DNA of 64,000 nt from Mesorhizobium sp. YM1C-6-2 (GCF_003666685.1 NZ_RCIZ01000001.1:963254-1027253), one strand, 5' to 3'; shown: positions 48,633 through 57,888, counted from the stretch's first letter. Made by a program: numbers and translations. Notes: generated by a model from the letters alone, not told the origin.

Positions 48633-49816
48633 TGGGCGACCCCGGCGACCTCGCCCTCGGGCGGCAGCGTCACCACCTCCGCCTTGACCTTGACGCCGGG
48701 CCTGACCCGCATCAGCCCGTCGATGACGATCGTCTCGTCGCCGGTGAGTCCTTCGCGAATGACGCGGTAGCCGTGCTGGCGCGGGCCGGTGCGGACCGGC
48801 TTGGCGCTGACATTGCCTTCCGCGTCGACGACATAGACGATGCGGCGGTTCTGATCGGCGCCGATCGCCTGGTCGGGCACCATGACGCCCCTGTAGGGGA
48901 GGGAGCCCGGTACGTTGATGCGGCCGAACATGCCGGGCTGCAGGACGCCGTCCGGATTGTCGAAGCGGGCGCGCACGCGCATCGTGCCGGTGGCGGCGTC
49001 GATGCGGTTCTCGGCGAAGTCGAGCTTGCCCTTGAAGGAAGCGCCTTCGCGATCGGCGATGCGGACCGAGACGTCGAGCCCGCCGGCGCCTTGCTGCAGC
49101 GTGCCGCCGCGCTTGCGCGCATCGCTGGCGTAGGCGAGGTAGAGGCGCTCGTCGACATCGAAGTAGAAATCGATGGGGTCCGTCGCCACGATGGTGGTGA
49201 GCAGCGTCGTGTCCGACTGCACGAGATTGCCGACCGAGACGAGGCGGCGGTCGATGCGGCCTGAAAGCGGCGCCTTGATCTCGGTGAATTCGAGGTCGAG
49301 GCTCGCCGTCTGCAGCTCGGCCGTGGCGCCCTGAAGTCCTGCTTCGGCAGCCAGATATTCGCGCCGCCGGTCGTCGAGCGTGGAGGTCGGCAGATTGCCG
49401 CTTTTGGAAAGATCCTCGGCGCGCTCAAGTTGAAGTTTGCTGAAATCGAGCAGGCTCGTGGCGACACCCACCCGCGATTTGGCTGCATCATAGGTCGCCT
49501 GATAGGGGCGTTGGTCTATGGTGAAGAGCAGGTCGCCCTTCTTGACGAGCGCGCCGTCGGTGAAATGGATCTCCTGGAGATAGCCGTTCACGCGCGACCT
49601 GACCGCTACCTGGTCTACCGCCTCGAAGCGGCCGACGAACTCGTCGTCCTCGACGATGTCGCGCACCACCGGCTTTGCCGCGGTCACCGTCGGCGGTTCC
49701 TGCTGGGCGAAAGCCTGTGTCGAGAGAAGAAGGCCGGCAAGCAGACCAGCCGAGGGTAGCAGGCGCCGCAAGAGAGGCGCGGACGCGGCTGCGGAGGAAT
49801 TGTCCTGTCGGCTCAT
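48629..49816 (-). CDS. RND efflux periplasmic adaptor, AcrA-like
   Basis: The 395-residue membrane-fusion protein has a cleavable signal peptide (LLPSAGLLAGLLLSTQAFA) with no lipobox Cys. It then has a lipoyl half-motif (RSRVNGYLQEIHFTDGALVKKGDLLF in part), an alpha-helical hairpin (about 100-170) and the beta-barrel part (ATGTMRVRARFDNPDGVLQPGM in part). It links the AcrB-type pump to an outer-membrane channel and is the first gene of the two-gene operon. Confidence 0.94.
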   Translation of the reverse strand: MSRQDNSSAAASAPLLRRLLPSAGLLAGLLLSTQAFAQQEPPTVTAAKPVVRDIVEDDEFVGRFEAVDQVAVRSRVNGYLQEIHFTDGALVKKGDLLFTIDQRPYQATYDAAKSRVGVATSLLDFSKLQLERAEDLSKSGNLPTSTLDDRRREYLAAEAGLQGATAELQTASLDLEFTEIKAPLSGRIDRRLVSVGNLVQSDTTLLTTIVATDPIDFYFDVDERLYLAYASDARKRGGTLQQGAGGLDVSVRIADREGASFKGKLDFAENRIDAATGTMRVRARFDNPDGVLQPGMFGRINVPGSLPYRGVMVPDQAIGADQNRRIVYVVDAEGNVSAKPVRTGPRQHGYRVIREGLTGDETIVIDGLMRVRPGVKVKAEVVTLPPEGEVAGVAQ

Positions 49817-50014
49817 TTATCCCTCATGACGCTCGGTCTGAAACGCAGGCTGACATATGGCGCCATGCGGCGCAACCGCCCAGCCGAGCGTCCCGACACC
49901 CGGGTGTCGGCAGCATTTATGTATCGGGACCGGCGCTGAAAAGAGGGGCCGCTGGAAAACCTCGCGGGCTACTGACATCAAATGGCGGGAGCGCCTTTCC
50001 GGCGAAGGCGGCGC

Positions 50015-50350
50015 TCACTGGCGCCGGGCGCAGACCTGGTCCCTCGCCGAGGAGATGGTGCGTTCCTGCTGCTGGAGCCTTTCGATCCTGGCGGTCTGGC
50101 GGTCGGTGACGGCCGTCGCGACGCGCGTTCCTCCCGGAACCCAGCCGGGAATGTTGGTCCGGGCGACCCTGCCGCGGGTGATGGCCGTCTGGGAAATGCT
50201 GCCGGCCACGCCGGACAACGTGTGGTTCAGTTCGTTGCAGTCCATCGTGGCGTAGGCGGACGGGTCGACCGACCCGCGCGATGCGCAGCCGGCGAGCAGG
50301 ACCAGAAGGACGACCAAGCCGGTCGGCGGGATTGAGGCGGCCGATCTCAT
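50015..50350 (-). CDS. Small lipoprotein, unknown function
   Basis: The 111-residue product has a lipoprotein signal (MRSAASIPPTGLVVLLVLLAGC) with lipobox LLAGC22 and Ala-Ser next, predicting outer-membrane retention. The mature part has one extra Cys pair candidate (MDCNEL and QVCARRQ) and a Q/R/E-rich helix near the C-terminus. I recognise no family. Confidence 0.65.
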   Translation of the reverse strand: MRSAASIPPTGLVVLLVLLAGCASRGSVDPSAYATMDCNELNHTLSGVAGSISQTAITRGRVARTNIPGWVPGGTRVATAVTDRQTARIERLQQQERTISSARDQVCARRQ

Positions 50351-50540
50351 GCCTCCACTCTAACGCGGAGATCGCGGCCACGTCGAGGCATGGCCGGGTC
50401 ATCGATGGACTCTCGAACCGGCACCCCCGGGCTTATGGCGGCAAGACGTGGTTGGAGGCTGGTTTGAAGGGCTTCGAGGGACGCACCGTCGCCAGGGGAC
50501 CTTCTGCGACCGGATACGTCATGCAGGCCGTGTCCTGCCA

Positions 50541-50657
50541 TTGGCGATGACGGTCGCGCTTACCGGGCTGGAACTGCTGATGTCGGTGATCCAGGCTTAC
50601 ATTTTCACAATGCTGACCTGCATGTACCTCAACGATGCGCTGCATCCGGGGCATTGA
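50541..50657 (+). pseudogene. C-terminal remnant of ATP synthase subunit a (atpB)
   Basis: Reading from 50541, the codons give [14 protein letters not shown], then [13 protein letters not shown], then NDALHPGH and a stop. This is the last transmembrane helix and tail of F0 subunit a as found in alphaproteobacteria (family form ...[23 protein letters not shown]). The roughly 200 upstream residues of AtpB are absent and no other ATP synthase gene is nearby. It is a detached, untranslatable fragment. Because reading frame and stop are intact, the event may be fairly recent. Confidence 0.75.
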
Positions 50658-50685
50658 CCGCAGACGCGTTCGGTCCCATCTAAGC

Positions 50686-50733
50686 GGAGAGGACGGCCTC
50701 TCCAATCCATATCAACCGACCGGGACGGCCCGG
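50686..50733 (+). promoter_or_regulatory. Guanidine-II (mini-ykkC) riboswitch
   Basis: Two hairpins each cap with ACGG: GGAGAGG-ACGG-CCTCTCC (50686-50703) and CCGGG-ACGG-CCCGG (50720-50733). Twin ACGR loops are the signature of the mini-ykkC class, which binds guanidinium. The ribosome site AAAGGAGG follows at 50739, so ligand binding probably frees translation of the exporter. Confidence 0.9.
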
Positions 50734-50754
50734 CCCTGAAAGGAGGGCCGTGTC

Positions 50755-51075
50755 ATGGCCTGGATCTATCTCGTACTCGCCGGCGTGCTCGAAATCGTGT
50801 GGGCGTTCTACATGAAGAAATCGGCCGGGTTCACGCTGCTTGTGCCGAGCACCGTCACCATCGTCACCATGATCGCGAGCTTCGCGCTGCTGTCGATCGC
50901 GATGCGGACGCTGCCGCTCGGCACCGCCTATACGATCTGGACGGGCATCGGCGCGGTCGGCGCATTCGCGGTGGGCGTGATCGTCCTTGGCGAGGCGGCT
51001 ACCCCGATGCGCCTCGCCGCCGGCGCCCTGATCGTCTCCGGGATCGTGCTGATGAAGTTGTCCAGCACGGCTTGA
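50755..51075 (+). CDS. sugE: Guanidinium exporter of the SMR family (Gdx/SugE)
   Basis: The 106-residue, four-helix inner-membrane protein has Glu13 in LAGVLEIVWAFYMKKSAGF, the proton/substrate site, and TAYTIWTGIGAVGAFAVG. This is the Gdx branch rather than the EmrE branch of small multidrug transporters. A guanidine-II riboswitch directly upstream supports guanidinium as the true substrate. It works as an antiparallel dimer. Confidence 0.95.
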   Translation: MAWIYLVLAGVLEIVWAFYMKKSAGFTLLVPSTVTIVTMIASFALLSIAMRTLPLGTAYTIWTGIGAVGAFAVGVIVLGEAATPMRLAAGALIVSGIVLMKLSSTA

Positions 51076-51132
51076 TCGGCGACATGATCGCTACGGCGCG
51101 AACCGCCCGCGCCGTAGCCGGCAGGCTGGCGG

Positions 51133-51684
51133 TCAGCGTTCGATGAAGGCGGCGAAACCGGCCACGAAATCGCGCAGGCGCTCGCGGATCGCCTCGTCGG
51201 TCAGGTTGCCGTCCGCGTCGAACAGGGAGCCGGCGCGGCCGACCAGCAGCCGGCCGCCCGTCCAGTGCAAAGTGCCGAGCGTCCGGAGAACCGGCAGCCA
51301 GGCGGCCTGCGACATGACCGTGCCGAACGCACCCGGCGAGGCGCCGATGACAGCCACCGGCTTGCCGCCGAAATGACGGGCTATGTCGCTGGCCGGCCGG
51401 CTCATCCAGTCTATCGCGTTCTTGAACACGCCAGGGATGCTGTTGTTGTTCTCCGGCGTGGCCAGAAGCAGGCCATCGGCTGCCAGCAGGCTGGCCTTCA
51501 GCGCCTGCACCGGCGCGGGGATGCCCTCGGCCTGCTCGGCGTCGGCATCGTAAAGGGGCACGTCGCGGATCGATCCGATGTCGATGGTGACGCCCGCCGG
51601 CGCCAGTTCAGCGGCAGCCCTGAGCAGGCCGGCGTTGAAGGAGCCGCGGCGCAGACTGCCGGACAGTCCAAGTATCCTGGTCAT
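51133..51684 (-). CDS. NADPH-dependent FMN reductase family protein
   Basis: The 183-residue flavodoxin-like protein has LGLSGSLRRGSFNAGLLRA for the FMN phosphate and the family block TPENNNSIPGVFKNAIDW. Members reduce FMN, quinones, azo dyes or chromate in the cytosol. The ATG at 51684 follows TTGGAGGTT. It follows the ring-cleaving dioxygenase in the same direction after 64 bp, which suggests a joint role against quinones. Confidence 0.92.
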   Translation of the reverse strand: MTRILGLSGSLRRGSFNAGLLRAAAELAPAGVTIDIGSIRDVPLYDADAEQAEGIPAPVQALKASLLAADGLLLATPENNNSIPGVFKNAIDWMSRPASDIARHFGGKPVAVIGASPGAFGTVMSQAAWLPVLRTLGTLHWTGGRLLVGRAGSLFDADGNLTDEAIRERLRDFVAGFAAFIER

Positions 51685-51748
51685 GAAATCAACCTCCAAG
51701 GATGCGGCCCGCGGCAAACGCCGCAGGCCGGTTTGATTTTTCGGACCG

Positions 51749-52696
51749 TCAGCCCAAAGGCTTCAGGTTCGCCTCGATCGAGGCGCGCCGGCCTTCGAGG
51801 AACGGCGGCAGGGCCAGACGCTCGCCGAGATGTTCCAGCGGCTCGTCGGCGGTGAAGCCGGGGCCGTCGGTGGCGATCTCGAACAGGTTGCCACCGGGCT
51901 CGCGGAAATAGAGCGAGCGGAAGTAGTAGCGCTCGACCTCGCCGGAACTCGGGATTCGGAATTCCGAAAGCCGTGCCGCCCAATCGCGGATCGCCTGGAT
52001 GTCGGGCGTGCGGAACGCGACGTGGTGGACAGCTCCGGCGCCCTGGCGGGCGATCGGCAGGTCGGGCTGGACGGCGACGTGCAACTCCGCTGCCGGCCCG
52101 CCTTCGCCCATGCGATAGACATGAACATCGCCCTGGCCGTCCGGCGAGGCATACTGCCGTTCCTGCTTCATGTTCAGCACGCGCGTCAGCACGTCGTCGG
52201 TGGGCTCCAGCTTAGGCACCGAAATGGTGATCGGGCCGAGGCCGCGGATCTGGTGCGCGGCGGGCACCGGACCGAGCGCCCAGGGGTGGGCGTCACCGGC
52301 GCCGCCGTCGTCGACCAGCCTGAAGCGCTGGCCCTCGGGATCCTCGAAATCGATCGTGGCGCGCCCGTCGACCGTTCTGGCCGGCTCGGCACTGACGCCG
52401 AGATCGTTGAGGCGGGCGGCCCAGTAGTTCAGGGCCTCCTCTCCGGAGACGCGCAAGCCCGTGCGGCTGATCGAATGCGTGCCGCGCCGCTCCGGCGCGA
52501 CAGGCCAGTCGAAGAAGGTCAGATCCGTGCCCGGCGTTGCCTCGCCGTCCGCGTAAAAGAGATGATAGGCGCTGGTGTCGTCCTGGTTGACGGTCTTCTT
52601 GACCAGCCGCAGTCCCAGTGTGTCGGTGTAGAAGCGCTTGTTGGCGGGGGCGTCGGCGGTGATCGCCGTCAGATGGTGGATGCCAGTCAGTTGCAT
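51749..52696 (-). CDS. Ring-cleaving dioxygenase of the VOC superfamily (MhqO-like)
   Basis: The 315-residue protein has two VOC modules. The first opens [38 protein letters not shown] (read here as IHHLTAI.A and [16 protein letters not shown]). The second has [10 protein letters not shown] and a terminal Glu ligand in [12 protein letters not shown]. Related MhqO/LinE-like enzymes open hydroquinone rings with Fe2+. The divergent LysR gene at 52835 is the likely regulator. Confidence 0.88.
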   Translation of the reverse strand: MQLTGIHHLTAITADAPANKRFYTDTLGLRLVKKTVNQDDTSAYHLFYADGEATPGTDLTFFDWPVAPERRGTHSISRTGLRVSGEEALNYWAARLNDLGVSAEPARTVDGRATIDFEDPEGQRFRLVDDGGAGDAHPWALGPVPAAHQIRGLGPITISVPKLEPTDDVLTRVLNMKQERQYASPDGQGDVHVYRMGEGGPAAELHVAVQPDLPIARQGAGAVHHVAFRTPDIQAIRDWAARLSEFRIPSSGEVERYYFRSLYFREPGGNLFEIATDGPGFTADEPLEHLGERLALPPFLEGRRASIEANLKPLG

Positions 52697-52834
52697 GTCG
52701 GCTACTCCTGTTTTGTGCTGGCGCCAATGTGGTCGCTCGCGGAAGGGATGTTCAGCCTCCATGCGACGAAGCCGGCGTTCGCGATTTGCGAACGGTTTTG
52801 CATCCTCGCGCGCAAAATGCGGTAGGGTGACGAC

Positions 52835-53743
52835 ATGCGATGGACGATCGAAGAAATCAGGACGTTTCTGGACGTCATGGATACGGGCACGGTGTCGGGA
52901 GCGGCCGCCCGCTCGAACCTTTCCAAGTCGGTGGTCAGCAAACGTATCGCCGATCTCGAAGCAGCCCTCGGAGCGGCGCTCTTCCAGCGGCACGCCGGCC
53001 GCATAAGCCCGACCGCGAGCGCCGAGGAACTGGCGCTCCGGCTTCGGCCGGCGCTCGCCGAAATGAACGATGCGGTGGAAAGCGCGGCGTGGGGCATGGC
53101 CGGCCTCAGAGGTTCGCTCGCGATCGCGGCGCCGATGAGTTTCGGGACAAGTCACTTGAGTTCGGTGGTCGCCGATTTTGCGCGGCAACACCCGGATCTG
53201 GACATCACGCTCGACTATGACGACCGGGTGATGGACCTCGTACGCGGTCGTTTCGACGTTGCGGTTCGCATCGGGCAGTTGCGCGATTCCGGATTGATCG
53301 TCCGCAAGCTCTGCGAGGACCCCCGGGTGATCGTCGCAAGCGCCGACTACGTCAGACGTCGCGGCGCGCCGGAGAGCCTCGACGACCTCCAGGCGCATTC
53401 CTCCATCGGCTATCTCAACGTCCAGGCGACCAGCGTCTGGCAGTTTCGGGGCGACGATGGAGCAGTGTCCGGCGTCCCCATGAAAAGCCGCGTGTCGGCC
53501 AACAACGGTGAGGCGATGCGCGACATGGCGATAGCCGGACTGGGCATCGCGCTTTTGCCGCTATTCGTGGCGCATGAAGCCTTGCGGAAAGGGCAGTTGA
53601 TCAGGGTCGCCGAAAAGCTGAAACCGACGCCGCTGCCGATTTCGGTCGTCTGGCCGCCCGTCAAGCCGATGCCGATGAAGCTGCGGGCGATCGTGGATCA
53701 CCTGGCGAAGGCCTTTGCCGAACAGCCGCCATGGCTGTCGTAA
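52835..53743 (+). CDS. LysR-family transcriptional regulator
   Basis: The 302-residue protein has an N-terminal winged helix ([39 protein letters not shown] in part: [17 protein letters not shown]) and a co-inducer domain. It is divergent from the ring-cleaving dioxygenase and FMN reductase, 138 bp apart, the classical LysR layout. It probably activates them in response to a quinone-like or aromatic signal. Confidence 0.92.
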   Translation: MRWTIEEIRTFLDVMDTGTVSGAAARSNLSKSVVSKRIADLEAALGAALFQRHAGRISPTASAEELALRLRPALAEMNDAVESAAWGMAGLRGSLAIAAPMSFGTSHLSSVVADFARQHPDLDITLDYDDRVMDLVRGRFDVAVRIGQLRDSGLIVRKLCEDPRVIVASADYVRRRGAPESLDDLQAHSSIGYLNVQATSVWQFRGDDGAVSGVPMKSRVSANNGEAMRDMAIAGLGIALLPLFVAHEALRKGQLIRVAEKLKPTPLPISVVWPPVKPMPMKLRAIVDHLAKAFAEQPPWLS

Positions 53744-53800
53744 CGATTGTCGTGATCGTTGGCGCCGTGCGGTCTCGGCGACTGAGCGAGACGTCTCCGG

Positions 53801-54754
53801 TCAGATCCGCGCGTCTCGCCTTAGCGCGTCGGTGCGGGTCGCATGATATGGGTAGGAGAAGACGTCGCTGAAGTTCTCGGTCAGCGAATTGATGAGCACC
53901 CGCAGGCCGGGATTCTGCAGCCGATGACTCGCGAAAAGAGCATACATGGGCACTTCCTTCGATCGCCAGGCGGGAAGGACAGGTTCCAGAAGCCCTGCTT
54001 CGACCTCCAGGTCGGCGAAGAATGTGGGTATGAAGCAGATGCCGTGGTCGTGGACGGCGGCCAGTTTCGCCACCCAATAATCGTTGGTCAGGAACCTTGG
54101 ATGGGGCTGCAGACTGAATTCCTTCGCTCCGTCCTGCAGGTTCCAAAGCATCAGACTTTCGCCGCTGTGGTACCCGATGAGATCGTGCGAGCGCAATTCT
54201 GTGGGGGAGCCGGGACTTCCGTGCCCTTTCAGATAGGCATCGCTTGCATAGAGGCCGAAGGAGAACCTGCCGATCATCCGCGCGGTCAGCTCGGCAACCT
54301 GCGGCACGGGCGGCTCGCCAAGGTAGAGGATCACGTCGAGGCTGTCGCGGGCGGCTAGCAGCGCATCGCCGCGAAAGACCATCACCTCGAGCTTCAGGTC
54401 CGGATAGCGCTGCGCAAAATGCAGCACCAGCGGTCCCATCAAGTTCGAGGAAAACTCCCCGCCTGACCCGATCCGCAGGGTTCCGAAGGCAAGTTCGCGC
54501 TGCCGCCGCGCGGCATCGAGGCCGCGCTCGCAGGCGCGGCGGATGTTCTTGGCGTGGTCCAGGAAGTCGAGCCCGACCTCGTTGAGGACGAGCCGGTTGC
54601 TCGACCGCACGAACAACGGAGCGCCGATCTCCTCCTCAAGGCGCTTCAGCTGGTGGCTGATGGTGGTCTTGGGCTTGGCGGCGGCCCTGGCGGCAGCCGA
54701 AAGGGAGCCACTCGACGCGATTTGGAGGAAAATCAGGACATCGTCGAGCTGCAT
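53801..54754 (-). CDS. LysR-family regulator, divergent from the Rieske oxygenase cluster
   Basis: The 317-residue protein has the LysR helix-turn-helix (SGSLSAAARAAAKPKTTISHQLKRLE in part: LSAAARAAAKPK) and a typical co-inducer domain with IGYHSGES. It lies 114 bp from the start of the Rieske gene and reads away from it, so it is the presumed regulator of the whole catabolic cluster. It converges with the upstream LysR gene. Confidence 0.92.
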   Translation of the reverse strand: MQLDDVLIFLQIASSGSLSAAARAAAKPKTTISHQLKRLEEEIGAPLFVRSSNRLVLNEVGLDFLDHAKNIRRACERGLDAARRQRELAFGTLRIGSGGEFSSNLMGPLVLHFAQRYPDLKLEVMVFRGDALLAARDSLDVILYLGEPPVPQVAELTARMIGRFSFGLYASDAYLKGHGSPGSPTELRSHDLIGYHSGESLMLWNLQDGAKEFSLQPHPRFLTNDYWVAKLAAVHDHGICFIPTFFADLEVEAGLLEPVLPAWRSKEVPMYALFASHRLQNPGLRVLINSLTENFSDVFSYPYHATRTDALRRDARI

Positions 54755-54766
54755 GGAATCCTTGTA

Positions 54767-54777
54767 CGAAATTTTCG
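54767..54777. promoter_or_regulatory. Palindrome in LysR/Rieske intergenic region
   Basis: CGAAA-T-TTTCG, 12 bp upstream of the LysR start. Size and place fit an autoregulatory LysR site, but no clear T-N11-A pair was pinned down. Confidence 0.35.
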
Positions 54778-54868
54778 CAAGCTTGTTTCAAAATAATGGT
54801 CTGTAGCCCTCCGTCAATCGCGAATATGGTTCGCCCAACTTATCGGCCAGACCATCAGGGAGGAGCGT

Positions 54869-55552
54869 GTGGCGATCGGGCAGAATGAATGGCGAGGTGT
54901 CGGCCTCGATCGGCAAGTCCAGCCGGCGTCGAGCAATCCCGTCATCGTGGATGGTGAAATGCTCGCCATGTGGCGGGGCGAGGACGGCCCTGTCCGGATC
55001 TGGGAAGACCGTTGCCCCCATCGCGGCATGCGCCTGAGCTTCGGCTTCGTCCGCGGCGATGCGTTGCGCTGCATCTACCACGGCTGGAGCTATCGCACCG
55101 ACGGGCAGTGCATCGAGATACCCGCACATCCCGAACTGACGCCTCCCAAGACGATCTGCGCAAGCTCTTATCCCGCCGAGAGCCGCTATGGCATCGTGTG
55201 GACCAATCTCGAGCGCGGCGGACCGGCGCCGTTTCCCGATCTCGGCCCGGATGAAGGCTGGCTCCCCGTACGCAGCCTCTATGTCAACAGACCCGCCGGA
55301 CAGGTTGAAGCCGCCGTCGAGAGCTTCGATTTCGGTGCCCCTTCGAGCATTCGCCTGAAAAATCCGAGCGCGATCCTGCTCGGCATCGGGTCGCAGATGG
55401 AAATGCTGCTGGCGATCCAGCCGGTGAACGCGGATCGCACCGGGCTTCATGCCGTCGTCCGCGGCGAGAACGCCTCCGCAGCCAGAGCCGACCTTGCAAG
55501 GCGCATGCAGCACTTGCGCGCCGAGATAGAGGCGGAAAGGGAGAAGAAGTAA
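54869..55552 (+). CDS. Stand-alone Rieske [2Fe-2S] protein of a split oxygenase
   Basis: The 227-residue product starts at GTG 54869 after GGGAGGAGC. The Rieske site is complete: Cys49-Pro-His51 and Cys68-x2-His71, 16 residues apart. The Rieske domain covers about 15-125. Residues 130-200 (ESFDFGAPSSIRL, LGIGSQMEMLLAIQPVN) resemble part of an oxygenase alpha-subunit barrel, but the iron motif D-x2-H-x4-H is absent. A helical tail (ARADLARRMQHLRAE) ends it. It probably passes electrons to the next protein. Its stop overlaps that gene's ATG (TAATG). Confidence 0.85.
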   Translation: MAIGQNEWRGVGLDRQVQPASSNPVIVDGEMLAMWRGEDGPVRIWEDRCPHRGMRLSFGFVRGDALRCIYHGWSYRTDGQCIEIPAHPELTPPKTICASSYPAESRYGIVWTNLERGGPAPFPDLGPDEGWLPVRSLYVNRPAGQVEAAVESFDFGAPSSIRLKNPSAILLGIGSQMEMLLAIQPVNADRTGLHAVVRGENASAARADLARRMQHLRAEIEAEREKK

Positions 55553-56222
55553 TGGCCGTTTCACGACCCTCGGCACGCCGACGCGTGCCCTGCCGGAAAT
55601 ATTCGAGTTCGATGAGCCGGATCGGCGAATCGTCGGCTGCGGCAGCGTCGGCGTGCGCACGAGCCCTTATCGTCTGGTCGAGAACTTCCTTGACCTCGCG
55701 CATCTGTGCTTCATCCACAAGGACATTCTCGGCGACCCGGAAAAGTCCGAGGTGGTGGCCTACAAGACCGAACACCGCAAGGATGCCGACGAGATCTGGG
55801 CGGTGGATTGTGCGTTTTACCAGCCGTCGGCGTCCAAGGCGTCGACGACCGGGCAGATGACCAAATACATCTATCGCGTGATGTCGCCGTTCAGCGTCAT
55901 GCTCTACAAGACGGTGAACGGCGATCCGAGCCGCAATGACGCCATCTGCGTGTTCATTCAGCCGTTGGATGAAGCCGACTGCCTGGCATACATGCCGATG
56001 GCGCTGGTCGACGAAACGAGCACCGACGGCGACCTCATCGAGTTCCAGCAATCCATCTTCCTGCAGGATCGCGTGATCCTGGAGAACCAGAGGCCGGCGC
56101 TTCTGCCGCTCGATCCGAGCTATGAATTGCCGACCCGGGCCGATGCCAGCTCCATCGCCTATCGCCGCTGGCTCAAGGCGATGAACATGCGGTTCGGAAT
56201 TTTCGAGAAGCAAGCGGCCTGA
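55552..56222 (+). pseudogene. Rieske-less mononuclear-iron oxygenase subunit, frameshifted at codon 2-3
   Basis: The natural ATG at 55552 sits behind GGGAGAAG, but its frame is nonsense. Coding sequence resumes one frame over at 55557: FTTLGTPTRALPEIFEF, then RTSPYRLVENFLDLAHLCFIH. Restoring one C (ATGGCCCGT instead of ATGGCCGT) would give an intact 223-residue protein with the iron motif Asp48-x2-His51-x4-His56 and no Rieske domain. As written, the only start in frame is GTG 55653, losing about 34 residues but keeping the iron ligands. It may be a slip in a C-run, a sequencing error or a real lesion. Confidence 0.75.
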
Positions 56223-56224
56223 CA

Positions 56225-56851
56225 ATGACGATCACGCTATACGACTACACGCTGTCGGGAAGCTGCTACAAGGTTCGGCTGCTGCTGAACTTCCTGGGGC
56301 TTTCCTACGATCGCCGGCAGATGAATTTCTATCCGGGCCGTCAGCACAAGTCGCCGGAATTCCTGGAGATCAACCCGCTCGGGCAGTTGCCCGCCCTGCA
56401 GGATGGCGACCTGATCCTGCGCGACGCCCAGGCGATCCTGTGCCATCTGGCCAACAAATACGACGCGGATGGCCACTGGCTGCCGCGCGACGAGCGCTTC
56501 GGCGACGTGATGATGTGGGTGATGTTTGCCGGCGGCGAACTCATGAATTCGTCTGCAGCGCGCCTGCACGATGCGCTCGGCTACAAGCTCGATGTCCACG
56601 CCGCGCGAACGAATGCGCATGCCGCATTCCGCGTCCTCGAGGATCACATGACGGCTCGCGAGATCGCCGGACGCAAATGGATCGTGGGGGACACGCCGAC
56701 CATCGCCGATATCGCCTCCTTCCCCTATATCGCGCTGTCGGGCGAGGGCGGCATCGGCCACGAGGACTATCCGGCGCTGCGCAACTGGATGCGCGACTTC
56801 CGTCGTCTCGACCGCTTTCACGCCATGCCCGGCGTCCCCGAGTTCGTCTGA
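56225..56851 (+). CDS. Glutathione S-transferase family protein
   Basis: The 208-residue cytosolic protein has an N-terminal thioredoxin fold. TLYDYTLSGSCYKVRLLLNFLGL opens it, NPLGQLPALQDGD carries the cis-proline, and L-R-D-A-Q-A-I fills the GSH gamma-Glu site. The C-terminal helical domain holds GDTPTIADIASFPY. In NdmCDE caffeine demethylase the GST-like NdmE is a structural part of the oxygenase; this gene sits in the same relative place. Start and stop interlock with neighbours by 2 bp and 1 bp. Confidence 0.92.
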   Translation: MTITLYDYTLSGSCYKVRLLLNFLGLSYDRRQMNFYPGRQHKSPEFLEINPLGQLPALQDGDLILRDAQAILCHLANKYDADGHWLPRDERFGDVMMWVMFAGGELMNSSAARLHDALGYKLDVHAARTNAHAAFRVLEDHMTAREIAGRKWIVGDTPTIADIASFPYIALSGEGGIGHEDYPALRNWMRDFRRLDRFHAMPGVPEFV

Positions 56852-57819
56852 TGCACGACGGGGATCTGGAGGTCATTGTCCGGCAAATCCGATCTGAAAC
56901 GTCGGAAGTGCGTAGCTTCGTGCTCGAATTGGCGTCCGGCGAGCCGTTGCCTCAATTCAAGGCCGGGGCACATGTCGACGTGTTCCCGATACCCGGGCTG
57001 AGCCGGCAGTATTCGCTGGTCAACGATGCGGCCGATTGCTCCCAGTATGTGCTCGGCGTCAAGCGCGAGCCGAACAGCCGCGGTGGCTCAAGCGCCATGC
57101 ACGGCAATCTGCAGGAGGGATCCAGGCTTCGCATCAGCCGGCCGAAGAACAACTTCGCCCTGCGCGAAAACAAGGGCAGGAACATCCTTCTGGCAGGCGG
57201 CATCGGCGTGACGCCGCTTCTTTCGATGTCGCAGGCGCTGTTCAGGCGTGACGCGGATTTTCACCTCCATTATTTCGTGCGCTCCAACAGCGAGATGGCC
57301 TTCCGCGATCTGATCACCGGCAGCGAATGGTCCAGCCGGGTGAACCATCACTTCGGCCTGGTGCCGCCATTGCTCAACGATGTGCTCGAGGAAATCCTGC
57401 GCGCCCCGAACGCCGATGACCTCGTCTATCTGTGCGGACCCGGGCCGTTCATGGATGTGGTGCGCAGTTGCGCCACCAGTGCGGGGTGGACGAAGGACCA
57501 GATCGTTCTGGAGCATTTTTCCGCCGAGCCTCCGAAACTAGAGGCAGGCGCCGATGAGTTCGTGGTGCGCCTCGCCCGGCGGGGCGTCGAGTTGATCGTG
57601 CCGTCGGACAAATCGATCATCGAAGTGCTGCGGGAGGCTGGAATCGAAGTTCAGACCAGCTGCGAACAAGGTGTTTGTGGAACTTGCGTCACGCCAGTCC
57701 TGGAGGGCGAACTGCTTCATAACGACCTTTATCTCTCGGACGACGAGCACGAGGAGGGCCGTTTGATGACGCTATGCGTTTCACGCTGCAAGTCCAAGCT
57801 TCTGATCTTGGACATCTAG
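56851..57819 (+). CDS. PDR/VanB-type oxygenase reductase (FMN, NAD, [2Fe-2S])
   Basis: The 322-residue electron-transfer protein has an FMN-binding barrel (FKAGAHVDVFPIPGLSRQYSLVND), an NAD domain (LLAGGIGVTPLLSM, YLCGPGPFM) and a C-terminal plant-type ferredoxin with C-E-Q-G-V-C-G-T-C and a distal Cys. It would take electrons from NADH to the Rieske protein. Its ATG overlaps the GST stop (TGATG). Unlike NdmD, it carries no extra Rieske domain, which fits the separate Rieske gene. Confidence 0.93.
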   Translation: MHDGDLEVIVRQIRSETSEVRSFVLELASGEPLPQFKAGAHVDVFPIPGLSRQYSLVNDAADCSQYVLGVKREPNSRGGSSAMHGNLQEGSRLRISRPKNNFALRENKGRNILLAGGIGVTPLLSMSQALFRRDADFHLHYFVRSNSEMAFRDLITGSEWSSRVNHHFGLVPPLLNDVLEEILRAPNADDLVYLCGPGPFMDVVRSCATSAGWTKDQIVLEHFSAEPPKLEAGADEFVVRLARRGVELIVPSDKSIIEVLREAGIEVQTSCEQGVCGTCVTPVLEGELLHNDLYLSDDEHEEGRLMTLCVSRCKSKLLILDI

Positions 57820-57888
57820 AGTTGTAAGGCCGCATTTAAATTGTCGAGAGATCAACCATCGCTAGCGACGTGAAAGATCAGGCTCACA

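Noticed and set aside
50400..50445. tRNA-like TCGAACC word before the atpB remnant
   Set aside because: The surrounding bases do not pair into a T-stem, acceptor stem or anticodon arm; no tRNA can be folded.
50433..50705. 90-codon minus-strand open frame
   Set aside because: It is antisense to the atpB remnant and overlaps the riboswitch; no ribosome site or recognisable protein.
55552..55860. 102-codon open frame from the ATG at 55552
   Set aside because: Arg/Ser-rich shadow of the oxygenase; it exists only because of the frameshift after the ATG.
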